In this document: in pieces, positions 34,732 through 43,561 of the stretch | Numbering within the stretch: position 1 is the first letter of the stretch | Layout of the letters: every line of letters starts with the position of its first letter | NCBI GenBank assembly: GCA_025964325.1 | Contig: JAOPZA010000075.1 | Coordinates: 1 to 52,796 of the forward strand | DNA length: 52,796 bases | Reading direction: 5' to 3' | DNA from: Conexibacter sp. | GTDB taxonomy: Bacteria; Actinomycetota; Thermoleophilia; Solirubrobacterales; Solirubrobacteraceae | The notes under the pieces: model-generated | What the model was told of the DNA's origin: nothing | Seen by the model: only the letters and a program-made list of their open reading frames with translations | Databases searched by the model: none | Translations under genes and position numbers: made by a program

Positions 34732-35870
34732 GAGGCGACCGCCTCCTCGACCTCGTGCTTCGCGAAGAACTGCTTCAGCGCCGGCCACAGCTCGCGGTCG
34801 TTCGCCGCCGTCGCCGCGACGAAGCCGTCGAGGTCGCGTGCGTGCGCGGCGAAGAAGCCCGACAGCTTGTACGGCTGCGCGGCCCCCGACGAGTCGACCT
34901 CGAGGTAGCCGATCAGCGAGCAGCTCGTCGCCAGCCGCTCGATCAGCTCGAGCGTGCGGTGGTTGTCGGCCGTGAAGTTGTCGCCGTCGGACGTGTGCAG
35001 CACGTAGGCGTTCCACTCCTGCGCGGGGAAGCGCCGTCGCTGGATCTCGCCGACCAGCTCGTACGCGGAGGAGACGCGCGTGCCGCCCGACTCGACGCGC
35101 CCGAAGAACTCGGGCTCCGACATCTCCCACGCCTCGGTCGTGTGGCCGACGAAGACGATCTCGGTCTGGTCGTAGCGACGCCGCAGGAACTGCACGCACC
35201 AGTAGAAGAACAGCCGCGCCATGCGCTTGCGGTCGGTCCCCATGCTCGCCGAGATGTCCATCACGCAGAACACGACCGCGCGGTGGCGCGGCTTCGGCTG
35301 CTCGCGGTAGGACAGGTAGCGCAGGTCGACGCGGTCGACGTCGCCGACGTGCGCGTGGCCGCGGCGCGCGTTGCGCGCGAGGTTGGCGCGCAGCGTCGCC
35401 TTCTTGTCGACCTGCGGGCCGGTGCGCGCGATGTCGTTGTAGACGATGTCGGTCTCGGCGAGGTCGGCCGCCTGCTTCGCCTTCAGGCGCGGCAGCGCAA
35501 GCTCGGAGAACAGCAGCTCCTCGACGTCGCGCATGTCGAGCCAGACCTCGTACGTCTCCTCGCCCGGCTCGCTGCCGGCGAGGCCCTCTCCGTCGCCGTC
35601 GGCCCCGCTCGGCGGACCGAGCACGTCGCCCGGCTCGGCGTCGCCCTGCCCGACGCCCGATCCCTCGCCGCGATCGAAGATGAAGCGCCACTGGCGGGTG
35701 CCCTTGACGGGCACCCGCAGCTTCTTCTCGGGGCCCGAGGCGACGATGTCCTCCTCGCCGATGCGCTGCTTGAGCTGCTCGACGATCTTGCGGCGCACGC
35801 GGTCGCGATGGTGCAACGCGTCGCGCCTGCCCTGCTCGCGCGGCAGTGCGTCGTCGGCGACCACGGTCAT
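34728..35870 (-). CDS. yhbH: DUF444 / YeaH-YhbH family protein with VWA-like domain
   Basis: A 380-residue protein. The N-terminal part is basic and helical (RDRVRRKIVEQLKQRIGEEDIV), followed by an acidic Gly-rich linker. The C-terminal von Willebrand-A-like domain has a MIDAS-like DISASMG (Asp-x-Ser-x-Ser) at about 209-215 and TSDGDNF later. In E. coli YeaH works with kinase YeaG (PrkA) in nitrogen and stationary-phase stress. It lies 9 bases after prkA and overlaps spoVR, showing a tight operon. Confidence 0.93.
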   Translation of the reverse strand: MTVVADDALPREQGRRDALHHRDRVRRKIVEQLKQRIGEEDIVASGPEKKLRVPVKGTRQWRFIFDRGEGSGVGQGDAEPGDVLGPPSGADGDGEGLAGSEPGEETYEVWLDMRDVEELLFSELALPRLKAKQAADLAETDIVYNDIARTGPQVDKKATLRANLARNARRGHAHVGDVDRVDLRYLSYREQPKPRHRAVVFCVMDISASMGTDRKRMARLFFYWCVQFLRRRYDQTEIVFVGHTTEAWEMSEPEFFGRVESGGTRVSSAYELVGEIQRRRFPAQEWNAYVLHTSDGDNFTADNHRTLELIERLATSCSLIGYLEVDSSGAAQPYKLSGFFAAHARDLDGFVAATAANDRELWPALKQFFAKHEVEEAVAS

Positions 35871-35879
35871 CTCAGGCCC

Positions 35880-37805
35880 CTAACGGTTGAGCAGCTGGCC
35901 AACGTAGTCGAGCAGGTCGCGGGCGGAGTCCTCGTTGTAGCCGCCGTGGTCGCACAGCTCGCGCATCACCTCGTTGAGGCGCATCGCCTGCTCCTTGTCC
36001 GGATTCGACTTCGAGACGGTCACCCGCACGATGTCCTTGAGCTGGTCGAACAGGTACTCCTCGATGCCCAGCGCGAGGATCGTGTCGGTCTTGTAGCTGA
36101 GCGGCCGCTCGCCGCTGCGCAGCGCGATCCCGATCCGCATCAGCACGCCCTGGCGGAACGTGTCCTTGGCCGACTCGGGCACCGACGGCTTGACCCGCTC
36201 CTCGATCGCCCGCATCAGCTTCTCGTCCGGATCGCGATCCTCCTTCGTGATCGGGTCCTTCGTCCTCGTGCCCTGGCAGAAGGCCTCGACGTTCGTCAGG
36301 TAGTTGTCGAGCAGCTTCTGCGCGTGCTCGCCGAACGCCGGCACGAACGCCTTGCGAACCTCGTCCTTCAGCTGCCGGTCGATCTCCTTGCGCGCATCGA
36401 CGACGAACGCCTGCAGCTGCTCGCGCTCCTCGCGCGAGAGCTCCATCCGCTCGATCTGGTCGGTCAGCGCGATCAGCGCCATGATCGGGGTCAGGTACTT
36501 CTCGCCCTCCGACTGATCGGAGGCCGACTCGGCGGCCCCCGAGAGGATGTCGACGATGCGCCGCGGACCGAGGCCGGTCATGCCCTCGTGGTCGGCTGCA
36601 CGCTTGATCTCCGGGATCTGCGCGAGCTTCCACTCGCCGATCTCGGTGCCGTCGTAGAGCTTCATCTTCTCGACCGCGCCGAGGTTCTCGTGCTCCTTCA
36701 GCCGCGAGAGGACGGCGACCATCGCGGCTGCGTGCAGCGCGTGCGGCGCGAGGTGCAGCTCGCCGGCGCCGCGGTTGTTGCGGTCGGTCAGCAGCTTGCG
36801 GTAGATGCGCTCCTCGTCGGAGACGCGCACGTTGTACGGCACCGCGACGGTCACCAGGCGGTCCTTCAGCGCCTCGTTGCGCGGATCGGCCATGAAGGCG
36901 CGGAACTCGGCTTCGTTCGTGTGGGCGACGATCGCGCAGTCGGAGTCGATGTAGCCGAACTTGGCGACCTTGAACTGCTTCTCCTGCGCCATCGTCAGGA
37001 ACAGGTTGCGGAACTCGGCCGGGTTCTTCAGCAGCTCGATCGCCTCGAACAGGCCGCGGTTCGACTTCGAGAACTCGCCCTGCCAGTCGAGCGCGAGCGG
37101 ATGCGCGTCGGAGCCGTAGCGCTCGATCGCCTTCCAGTCCATGCCGCCGGTCAGCTGCTCCATGCTCATCGACTTCGGGTCGCCGGGCTCGAACGTCGCG
37201 ATCCCGACGCGCTTGGCCTCCGACAGGTAGACGCGCTCGACCGGGAAGCGCAGGAAGTCGCCGCCGAGCTCCTCGTCGAGCCGGTGCCGGCAGACCGGGC
37301 AGAGGCCGCCCTCGACCGCCACCCGCGTGTGCTCGCGCGCCTGCGCCCGCAACGGCGGCGGGATCAGGTGCAGCGGCTCCTCGTGCATCGGGCAGCCCTC
37401 GAGCGCGTAGACCGCGCCCTCGGGCATCCGCGACCACGCCTCCAAGCCGCGCTTGAGCATCGCGGCGACCGTCGACTTCGCGCCGCCGGGCGGTCCCCAC
37501 AGCAGGAGGATCCGGCGCCGCGTCTCGTGGCCCTGCGCAGCGGTCTCGAAGTACCCGACGACGCGGTCGAGCGGGACGTCCAGTCCGAACAGCTCGGCCG
37601 CGAAGAAGTCGTGGCAGGTCTCGCCGGCATGCTTGCCGGGCCTCGATCCGGCTGCGCGGATCATGTCGTGGATCCGCTGGTGGGCGGTCGCCGCGATCGA
37701 CGGGTGGGCGGCGACCCGTTCGATGTACTCGTTGACGGAAATGCTCTCGGACGGCTCCGCGGGACCCTGCTTGGCCGCCTCCGACAATGCTCTATGAAAA
37801 TCCAT
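35880..37805 (-). CDS. prkA: PrkA-family AAA+ protein (serine protein kinase / protease)
   Basis: A 641-residue PrkA. Walker A GPPGGAKS at about 104-111, then CPMHEEPLHLIP and CPVCRHRLDEE (a Cys/His cluster that may bind zinc) and VKFGYID-like AKFGYIDSDCAIVAHTNEAEF. The C-terminal half is the PrkA-type kinase-like domain (ESASDQSEGEKYL..). ATG is preceded by GAGCGAGG. It phosphorylates or degrades target proteins in stress responses; YhbH and SpoVR are its usual partners and follow directly. It is the first gene of the operon; a 233-base leader region upstream carries several dyads. Confidence 0.95.
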   Translation of the reverse strand: MDFHRALSEAAKQGPAEPSESISVNEYIERVAAHPSIAATAHQRIHDMIRAAGSRPGKHAGETCHDFFAAELFGLDVPLDRVVGYFETAAQGHETRRRILLLWGPPGGAKSTVAAMLKRGLEAWSRMPEGAVYALEGCPMHEEPLHLIPPPLRAQAREHTRVAVEGGLCPVCRHRLDEELGGDFLRFPVERVYLSEAKRVGIATFEPGDPKSMSMEQLTGGMDWKAIERYGSDAHPLALDWQGEFSKSNRGLFEAIELLKNPAEFRNLFLTMAQEKQFKVAKFGYIDSDCAIVAHTNEAEFRAFMADPRNEALKDRLVTVAVPYNVRVSDEERIYRKLLTDRNNRGAGELHLAPHALHAAAMVAVLSRLKEHENLGAVEKMKLYDGTEIGEWKLAQIPEIKRAADHEGMTGLGPRRIVDILSGAAESASDQSEGEKYLTPIMALIALTDQIERMELSREEREQLQAFVVDARKEIDRQLKDEVRKAFVPAFGEHAQKLLDNYLTNVEAFCQGTRTKDPITKEDRDPDEKLMRAIEERVKPSVPESAKDTFRQGVLMRIGIALRSGERPLSYKTDTILALGIEEYLFDQLKDIVRVTVSKSNPDKEQAMRLNEVMRELCDHGGYNEDSARDLLDYVGQLLNR

Positions 37806-38038
37806 CGCGCCTCGCTCCAGGCTGTCGGCTGCAAGCGACAGGCTGCTGCTGCGACGTGCCGCTTGCCTCGATGACGTGTACTGACAGCATCGGACCGATC
37901 GCGACCGCCCGCAAGGGCAGCTTCGCGAGGATGCTCCTCCGGGACGAGTCGGCGCGCGCAAGACTGGCCTTCTGGCCAACGCCGACGCGCGCGATCACCG
38001 CTGGAACGCTCGATCCGCGGGGTTTCACGCGAGCGTCG
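37806..38038. other. Upstream region of the prkA operon with dyads
   Basis: No convincing gene; a 78-codon minus-strand frame here is basic and overlaps the prkA start, so I leave it out. Two inverted repeats are visible: CTGTCG-N8-CGACAG (37822-37841), close to the prkA start, and TGGCC-N4-GGCCA (37965-37978). A stress-sigma promoter is expected here but I cannot define one securely. Confidence 0.5.
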
Positions 38039-39190
38039 TCATGGTCGTGCGCGTGCGGTCAGAGCGCGAACCTGACGGAAACGGTCGGCCGCTGCGGGGG
38101 CGCGGGATCCGCGCGCCGGGCGGCCGACGGAGAGCAGCAGCAGCTCGTCGCACTGCGCCAGCACGTCCGCCGGCGTCACCTCGGCGACCGCCGGCTCGCC
38201 CCAGCCGTGGCAGCCCTCGCGCAGGCAGCGGCGACCCTGCTCCTCGACGGAGGGGACGCCGAGCGCGCGGTGGCGCGCGCCGTCCAGCGGCGCCCAGCGG
38301 CGAGGGTCGGATCCGCTGAAGACGACGACGCTCGGCGCGCCGACCGCAGCCGCCAGATGCGACGTCCCGGTGTCGTTCGTCACGGTGAGCGTCGCGCCGC
38401 GCAGCACGGCGGCGAGCCCGCCCAACGACGTCGCGCCCGCGAGGTCGGCGGCGCGCGCGTCCATCAGCGCCGCCGTGGCCGCGGTCAACGGCTCCTCGCC
38501 CGGCGCCCCGACGAGCACCGGCCGGAGGCCTCGCTCGGCGAGCCCGTCCGCGACCTCCGCGAACCGCTCCGCCGGCCAGCGCCGCAGCACCTCCGCGGCG
38601 CCGACGTTGACGCACGCGTACGGGCCGGCGACGGCGTGGTCGCTCAGCAGCCGCCCGGCCTCCTCGCGGTCCCCGGCGCCGAGCGGGAACTCGAGCGCCG
38701 GGTCGTCGGCGGGGAGGCCGAGGAACCGCATCAGGGCGAGGTGGCGCAGCGGCTCCGGCCGGTCGGCGGGATACGGCAGGAACAGCTCGGGATCCGGGCT
38801 CGCGAAGCCGGGCAGCACGAACCCCGCGCTGCGGCGCGCGCCGAGCAGCGCCACGAACGGGTTGGTCGCCTGGCCGCTCCCGTGGAGCTGGATCGCGAGG
38901 TCGAACCGGCGCGCCTGCGCGCGGACGAGGAACGCGGTCGTGCGCGCCGGATCGACCGGCACCTCGGGAATGCCCGGGAAGCCGGGGAACGGCAGCAGCT
39001 CGTCGACGTAGTCCGCGAAGCGGGCGACCAGCGCCCGCGCCGAGGGCAGCCCGATCAGGGTGATGCGGGCGTCGGGGTACGCGCGCCGCACGGCCCGCAG
39101 GGCAGGCATCGAGCACAGCAGGTCGCCGAGCCCGGGCAGGGCGCGCAGGACCGCGACGTGCGCCAGCTCCCCGAGCGCGCTGGACGTCAT
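38039..39190 (-). CDS. Glycosyltransferase family 9 (heptosyltransferase-like)
   Basis: A 383-residue GT9 protein: HVAVLRALPGLGDLLCSMPALRAVRRAYP at the start (GT9 N-terminal acceptor fold), LAIQLHGSGQATNPF in the middle, then VNVGAAEVLRRWPAERFAEVADGL, VLVGAPGE, and NDTGTSHLAAAVGAPSVVVFSGSDPRRWAP, the sugar-nucleotide site of ADP-heptose:LPS transferases. It is the last gene of the glycan operon, its ATG overlapping the preceding stop. Likely adds a heptose or related sugar to a surface glycan. The C-terminus has CLREGCHGW, a possible metal site. Confidence 0.9.
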   Translation of the reverse strand: MTSSALGELAHVAVLRALPGLGDLLCSMPALRAVRRAYPDARITLIGLPSARALVARFADYVDELLPFPGFPGIPEVPVDPARTTAFLVRAQARRFDLAIQLHGSGQATNPFVALLGARRSAGFVLPGFASPDPELFLPYPADRPEPLRHLALMRFLGLPADDPALEFPLGAGDREEAGRLLSDHAVAGPYACVNVGAAEVLRRWPAERFAEVADGLAERGLRPVLVGAPGEEPLTAATAALMDARAADLAGATSLGGLAAVLRGATLTVTNDTGTSHLAAAVGAPSVVVFSGSDPRRWAPLDGARHRALGVPSVEEQGRRCLREGCHGWGEPAVAEVTPADVLAQCDELLLLSVGRPARGSRAPAAADRFRQVRALTARARP

Positions 39191-40134
39191 CCGGCCACCT
39201 CGGCGATGACGCGGTCCCAGTCGGCGAGGAACCGCGCGAGACCGTAGCGGGCGAGCGCGGCCTCGCGCGCCGCCCGCCCGCGCTCCCGCGCCTCGTCCGG
39301 ATCGGCCACCAGGCGGCGGAGCGCGGCCGTCAGGCGGTCGACGTCCGTCGAGACGTCGCCGGCCTCGGGCGGAACGGCCTCGACGACCTCGGTCGTGGCG
39401 AGCGCCACGACCGGCATCCCGACGTGCATCGCCTCGAGCAGGGAGAGGCCGAGCGACGTCCAGCGGACGGGGTGCAGGTACACCCGGCGCCGCGCGATCA
39501 CGTCGTGGAGCTGCTCGAACGGGACGTCGCCGATGCCGCCGACCGCCGCCGCGTCGATCCCGAGCAGGTCGAGCGGCGCCGCCTGCGCGAAGCGCGCCAG
39601 CAGGTCGGTGCCCGTCACGCGACCGCGGCGGCGGGCGTCGTTCACGACGACGGCGGCCCGCGCGAGCTCTCCGGTGTAGCGGTAGCCGGGGTCGACGATC
39701 CCGTGCTCGATCACCCGCGTCGGCGCCGCGCCCGCGTCCCAGAAGAGGTCGTTGAAGTGGGTGACGTGGACCAGCAGCACGCCGGGCTGGTCGGCCGCCG
39801 GGTGCCGCATCTCGAGGACGCGGCCCTGCGGTGCGTTGTGCTCGAGCCAGATCGCCGGAACGTCGCCGCCCGGGCGGCGCCCCGTCCACGCCTCGCAGAG
39901 CGCCAGCTCGTGTGGGCGCTGGACGATCACGACGTCGATCTGCTCGTCGCGCAGCGCGGCCACGGGGACCGCTCGCGCCCGCTGCGGCCAGGGATAGCCG
40001 AGCCGTCCGCTGCCGTCGGCGTCGGCGGCGGGCGTCAGCGGGAGCAGGTACTCGTGCCGCCCTTGGACCAGCGCCGTGAGGTAGCTGCCGTGGACGTGCC
40101 AGACGAGCACCCGCCGACGGGCGGCCGCTGTCAC
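39187..40134 (-). CDS. Glycosyltransferase (GT4/GT1-like, GT-B fold)
   Basis: A 315-residue GT-B transferase. HGSYLTALVQGRHEYLLPL at about residues 14-32, RRVYLHPVRWTSLGLSLLEAMHVGMPVVALATTEVVE near 215-250 is the GT4 donor-binding block (E..A...P.V). GTG start; its first bases overlap the stop of the preceding GT9 gene. It is part of the six-gene glycan operon. The N-terminal half is short for GT4, so donor and acceptor cannot be named. Confidence 0.82.
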   Translation of the reverse strand: MTAAARRRVLVWHVHGSYLTALVQGRHEYLLPLTPAADADGSGRLGYPWPQRARAVPVAALRDEQIDVVIVQRPHELALCEAWTGRRPGGDVPAIWLEHNAPQGRVLEMRHPAADQPGVLLVHVTHFNDLFWDAGAAPTRVIEHGIVDPGYRYTGELARAAVVVNDARRRGRVTGTDLLARFAQAAPLDLLGIDAAAVGGIGDVPFEQLHDVIARRRVYLHPVRWTSLGLSLLEAMHVGMPVVALATTEVVEAVPPEAGDVSTDVDRLTAALRRLVADPDEARERGRAAREAALARYGLARFLADWDRVIAEVAG

Positions 40135-41201
40135 CCCGCCAGCCTCTCCCCGCGCGCGACGCCGCCGAGGAGCTCGAGCGCGGCATCGACCACCTCGCCG
40201 ACCGGCGCGTCGTCGACGAACGAGGCGTCGTGCTCGCAGGACGTCTCGACGTTGCGGCGCCCGCAGACCGGGCAGTCCACGCGGAAGGACGCGACGGGCC
40301 GGTGCGCGGCGCGCGTGAGCGGAGCGCCGTTGACGAGGTTCCCGACCCAGAAGATGCCGACGGTCGGGGCACCGACCGCGGCGGCCAGGTGCAGCGGCCC
40401 GCTGTCGTTGGAGACGACGACGGCGGCGCGCGCCAACAGGCCCGCGAGCCCGCCGAGCGACAGCGCGTCGCACGCCCGCTCGGCGGGCGCCCGCATCGCC
40501 TCGCAGACCGCGTCGACGATGCGGCGCTCGCCGCCGGTCCCGGTCACGATCACCCGCAGTCGCTGCGCCGCGAGCGCGTCGCCGACCTCCGCGAAGTGCT
40601 CGGGGGCCCAGCGGCGGCGCGGGGCCCCGGCCCCGGGGTGCAGTACGGCGAACGGCCCCGGCGCGGTGAGCGGCGCGGCCTCCTCGACGTCTCGGGGCAC
40701 GACGGTGACGGAGGGCGAGAGCGTGACCGGCGACGCGCCGACGAGCCCTGCGATCTCGAGCCAGCGGGCGATCTCGGGCTGGAAGTAGACGTACGGGATC
40801 CAGCGGTCCAGCGGGGCCGTCTCCGCCGCACGGCTGCCCGCGGTCACGCGCGCTCCCAGCCGCCGCACGAACGGGTTCGACCAGCGCCCGCCGCCGTGCA
40901 TCTGTAGCGCCAGGTCGAACCGCTCGGCGCGCATCCGGCGGAAGAAGCGCTCCAGCCCCGCGGGGTTCTCGGTCACGCCGGGCTCGTCGCGCACGCCGTG
41001 CGCGGGCGGCACGACGACGACGCGGTCGACCGGTCCGGGGCGTCCGGCGAGGAAGTCCGCGTGCCACGGGCGGGCGAGGAGCGTGATCTCCGCCCGCGGG
41101 TAGGCCGCGCGCAGTGCGTCGAGCGCCGGGACGCAGAAGAGGAAGTCGCCGACGGCGTTCGCGCGCAGGACCGCGATCCGCTCGACGCCCGCCTCACGCA
41201 C
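40131..41201 (-). CDS. Glycosyltransferase family 9 (heptosyltransferase-like)
   Basis: A 356-residue GT9. RIAVLRANAVGDFLFCVPALDALRAAYP opens the protein, LALQMHGGGRWSNPFVRRLGARV follows at about 96-118, with VLHPGAGAPRRRWAPEHFAEVGDAL and SNDSGPLHLAAAVGAPTVGIFWVG as the nucleotide-sugar half. Near the end DCPVCGRRNVETSCEHD (C-x2-C...C) looks like a metal site not found in classic WaaC/WaaF. GTG start, overlapping the stop of the GT2 gene by 8 bases. With the other GT9 it suggests two heptose-type residues. Confidence 0.9.
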   Translation of the reverse strand: MREAGVERIAVLRANAVGDFLFCVPALDALRAAYPRAEITLLARPWHADFLAGRPGPVDRVVVVPPAHGVRDEPGVTENPAGLERFFRRMRAERFDLALQMHGGGRWSNPFVRRLGARVTAGSRAAETAPLDRWIPYVYFQPEIARWLEIAGLVGASPVTLSPSVTVVPRDVEEAAPLTAPGPFAVLHPGAGAPRRRWAPEHFAEVGDALAAQRLRVIVTGTGGERRIVDAVCEAMRAPAERACDALSLGGLAGLLARAAVVVSNDSGPLHLAAAVGAPTVGIFWVGNLVNGAPLTRAAHRPVASFRVDCPVCGRRNVETSCEHDASFVDDAPVGEVVDAALELLGGVARGERLAG

Positions 41202-42024
41202 GGTCGAGCTCGGCGTCGGCGACGATCGGCAGGACCCGCGGGGCGTCGACGTCCCGAACGGGGACGGTCGTCGGCAGCTCCTGGTGGAAGGCGCCCGACG
41301 GCATGATGCCGCAGCCGCCGTGCCGCGCCATCACTCGCACCTGCGCGAGGACGTCCTCGCCGCAATGGACGTCCGGCAGCTGCGACCAGAACGAGAACCC
41401 GCCGGCGTCGCGCAGCTTCTCCGCGTCGTACATCACGCAGCCGCTCGCCCACGCGAGGCGATAGCGGATCGAGCTCCCCGGCCGGATGCCGAGCCCGCGC
41501 TGGACGTGCAGCAGGTTGGCGGCGCTGTGGAGCCGATGGCGCTGCCAGGCGTTCGACTCGGGCGTCACGAGCTCTGGCTCGACCCGGCCCTCCCAGCGCT
41601 CGAACGCCTGCTCGTGTGGCCGCACGTCGTGCTCGAACGACGGCCCGATCAGTCCGCACGCGACGAGCCCGCAGCGTTCCTCGGCGAGCGTCGCGTGCAG
41701 CCGCTCGAGCATGTCGCGCTCGAGGATGACGTCGTCGTCGAGGAACAGGCAGCAGGGCGCCGTCACCTCGTCGAGCAGGAACTGGCGGTGCTCGGCCAGC
41801 CCGCGCCGAGGCAGGTGCCGGTGCAGGTCGACCGCGTGGCCGCGGAGCCGCAGGACGCGCACGACCGCGAGCAGCTCCGCGGCCTCGAACGGGTCGCCGT
41901 CCTCGGTCTGATCGGACACGACGACGCGGAAGTCGCGCTCGGTCTGCCCGATCAGGCACGCCAGCGTGACGGCGAGCGCCGCCGGCCGATTGCAGGCCGG
42001 GATCAGGACGTCGATGGCGCTCAT
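41194..42024 (-). CDS. Glycosyltransferase family 2
   Basis: A 276-residue GT-A transferase: DVLIPACNRPAALAVTLACLIGQTE opening, SDQTEDGDPF near 37-46, and LFLDDDVILERDML with the DDD metal/nucleotide motif near 93-95. SGCVMYDAEKLRDAGGFSFWSQLPDVHCGEDVLAQVRV is the acceptor-side ED motif. No transmembrane segment. The ATG overlaps the HldE stop (ATGA). It transfers an NDP-sugar to a glycan or lipid carrier; the sugar is unknown. Confidence 0.9.
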   Translation of the reverse strand: MSAIDVLIPACNRPAALAVTLACLIGQTERDFRVVVSDQTEDGDPFEAAELLAVVRVLRLRGHAVDLHRHLPRRGLAEHRQFLLDEVTAPCCLFLDDDVILERDMLERLHATLAEERCGLVACGLIGPSFEHDVRPHEQAFERWEGRVEPELVTPESNAWQRHRLHSAANLLHVQRGLGIRPGSSIRYRLAWASGCVMYDAEKLRDAGGFSFWSQLPDVHCGEDVLAQVRVMARHGGCGIMPSGAFHQELPTTVPVRDVDAPRVLPIVADAELDRA

Positions 42025-43514
42025 CGGCTCGGCGGGACCCGAACCCGTTCGATCGTGCGCGTGGTGGAGTGCTCGGGGACGAGCTCGAGGATCTGGACCC
42101 GCCCGCCGAGGGCGCGGACGAGCGGGGCCTCCGGCACGCTCTCCTCGGTGTAGTCGCCGCCCTTGACGAGCACGTCCGGTCGCAGCGCCCGGATGACGTC
42201 GAGCGGCTGGTCCTCGTCGAAGGCGACGATGTGGTCGACGCAGTGCAGCGCGGCGAGCACCTCGATCCGATCCGCCAGCGTGTTGACCGGCCGCGACGGC
42301 CCCTTCACCCGGCGGACGCTGTCGTCGCCGTTGACGGCGACGACGAGCACGTCGCCCTCGCGCTTGGCGCCGTGCAGGAGCGCGACGTGCCCGCGGTGCA
42401 GGATGTCGAAGCAGCCGTTGGCGAGCACGATGCGCCGCGCTTCGCGGCGGTGTCGCTCGCCGACCTCGGCGAGGCCGTCGACGTCGGCGATCAGCTTGCG
42501 GTCGGGCAGCAGCCGCAGCCGCAGCTCCGCCGGCGAGCAGGTCGCCGTTCCGCGCTTGGCGACGACGACCTCCGCCGCCGCCGCGGCGACCACGGCCGCC
42601 GTCATCGGATCCGTCCCCGCGACCGCGGCGAGGGCGAGGGCGGCGGTGAAGGTGTCGCCCGCCCCGGCGCTCGAGCGCTCCGGCACCGCCTCGCGGACGA
42701 CGCGCCGCGCCGGGCGCCCGGCCTCGAGGACCACGGCACCGTCGCGGTCGAGCGTCACGACCGCGACGTCGGCGCCCGTCTCGGCGAGGATCCGCTCGGC
42801 CGACGCGGCGATCACGCCGGCACGGTCGGCTGCGGTCAGGGCGCTCGGTCCGGCGAGCGGCGCGGCCTCGCTGAAGCTCGGTGTGCAGATCGCCGGTCGT
42901 GCGGCGCGGAACCGCCGCGGGTCGCGACCGTCGACGACGAGCGGCACGCCACGGCCGTGGCGGGCGACGCTCTCGATCAGCCGGTCGGTGACGACGCCGG
43001 CGCGGTAGTCGGACAGGACGACGGCGTCCGCGCGCGCGAGTCCGCCGGCGAGCGCGCGCAGCAGCCGCTGCTGCTCCTCGGGCGCCGGTGGCGTCTCCGT
43101 CCCCTCGTCGTAGCGGACGAGGATCTGACCTCCGGCGAGCACCCGGAGCTTGGCGCAGGTCCGCCGCCGGGAGCTGACGAGGACGCCGTCGGTGCCGACG
43201 CCGTGCCGGCGCGCGATCTCGAGCACGCACGCGCCCGCGTCGTCGTCGCCGATGACGGCGAACAGCTCGACGCGGGCGCCGAGCGCCGCCAGGTTGACGG
43301 CCACGTTCGCGGCGCCCCCGGCCGCCTCGCGCCGGTCGGCGATCGCGACGACGGGCACGGGCCCCTCGCGGCACAGGCGGGTCGCGGGGCCGTCGAGATA
43401 CGCGTCGTAGATGACGTCCCCGACGACGGCGACGGCGATCGACTGGAAGCGCCGCAGCAGCGACGAGACGTCGCCGTCGGCGAGCACACGCGGCTCTGGA
43501 GCCGATGCTGTCAC
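42021..43514 (-). CDS. hldE: Bifunctional heptose-7-phosphate kinase / heptose-1-phosphate adenylyltransferase (HldE)
   Basis: A 497-residue two-domain enzyme. The N-terminal PfkB/ribokinase domain has GGAANVAVNLAALG at about 66-79 and the GAGD catalytic motif at 284-287. The C-terminal nucleotidyltransferase has NGCFDILHRGH at about 366-376. It makes ADP-D-glycero-beta-D-manno-heptose precursors, normally for Gram-negative LPS core, but also for glycans and antibiotics in Gram-positives. GmhA, GmhB and HldD are not in the window. GTG start, weak ribosome-binding site. The cluster's GT9 genes are the obvious users of the ADP-heptose. Confidence 0.9.
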   Translation of the reverse strand: MTASAPEPRVLADGDVSSLLRRFQSIAVAVVGDVIYDAYLDGPATRLCREGPVPVVAIADRREAAGGAANVAVNLAALGARVELFAVIGDDDAGACVLEIARRHGVGTDGVLVSSRRRTCAKLRVLAGGQILVRYDEGTETPPAPEEQQRLLRALAGGLARADAVVLSDYRAGVVTDRLIESVARHGRGVPLVVDGRDPRRFRAARPAICTPSFSEAAPLAGPSALTAADRAGVIAASAERILAETGADVAVVTLDRDGAVVLEAGRPARRVVREAVPERSSAGAGDTFTAALALAAVAGTDPMTAAVVAAAAAEVVVAKRGTATCSPAELRLRLLPDRKLIADVDGLAEVGERHRREARRIVLANGCFDILHRGHVALLHGAKREGDVLVVAVNGDDSVRRVKGPSRPVNTLADRIEVLAALHCVDHIVAFDEDQPLDVIRALRPDVLVKGGDYTEESVPEAPLVRALGGRVQILELVPEHSTTRTIERVRVPPSR

Positions 43515-43561
43515 GCTGCTGCTGGTTCCCAGGACGGCGGCCGACAAACACAGATGGCCGG

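Noticed and set aside
37792-38028. 78-codon minus-strand frame upstream of prkA
   Set aside because: It overlaps the prkA start, is basic with no motif, and has no ribosome-binding site.
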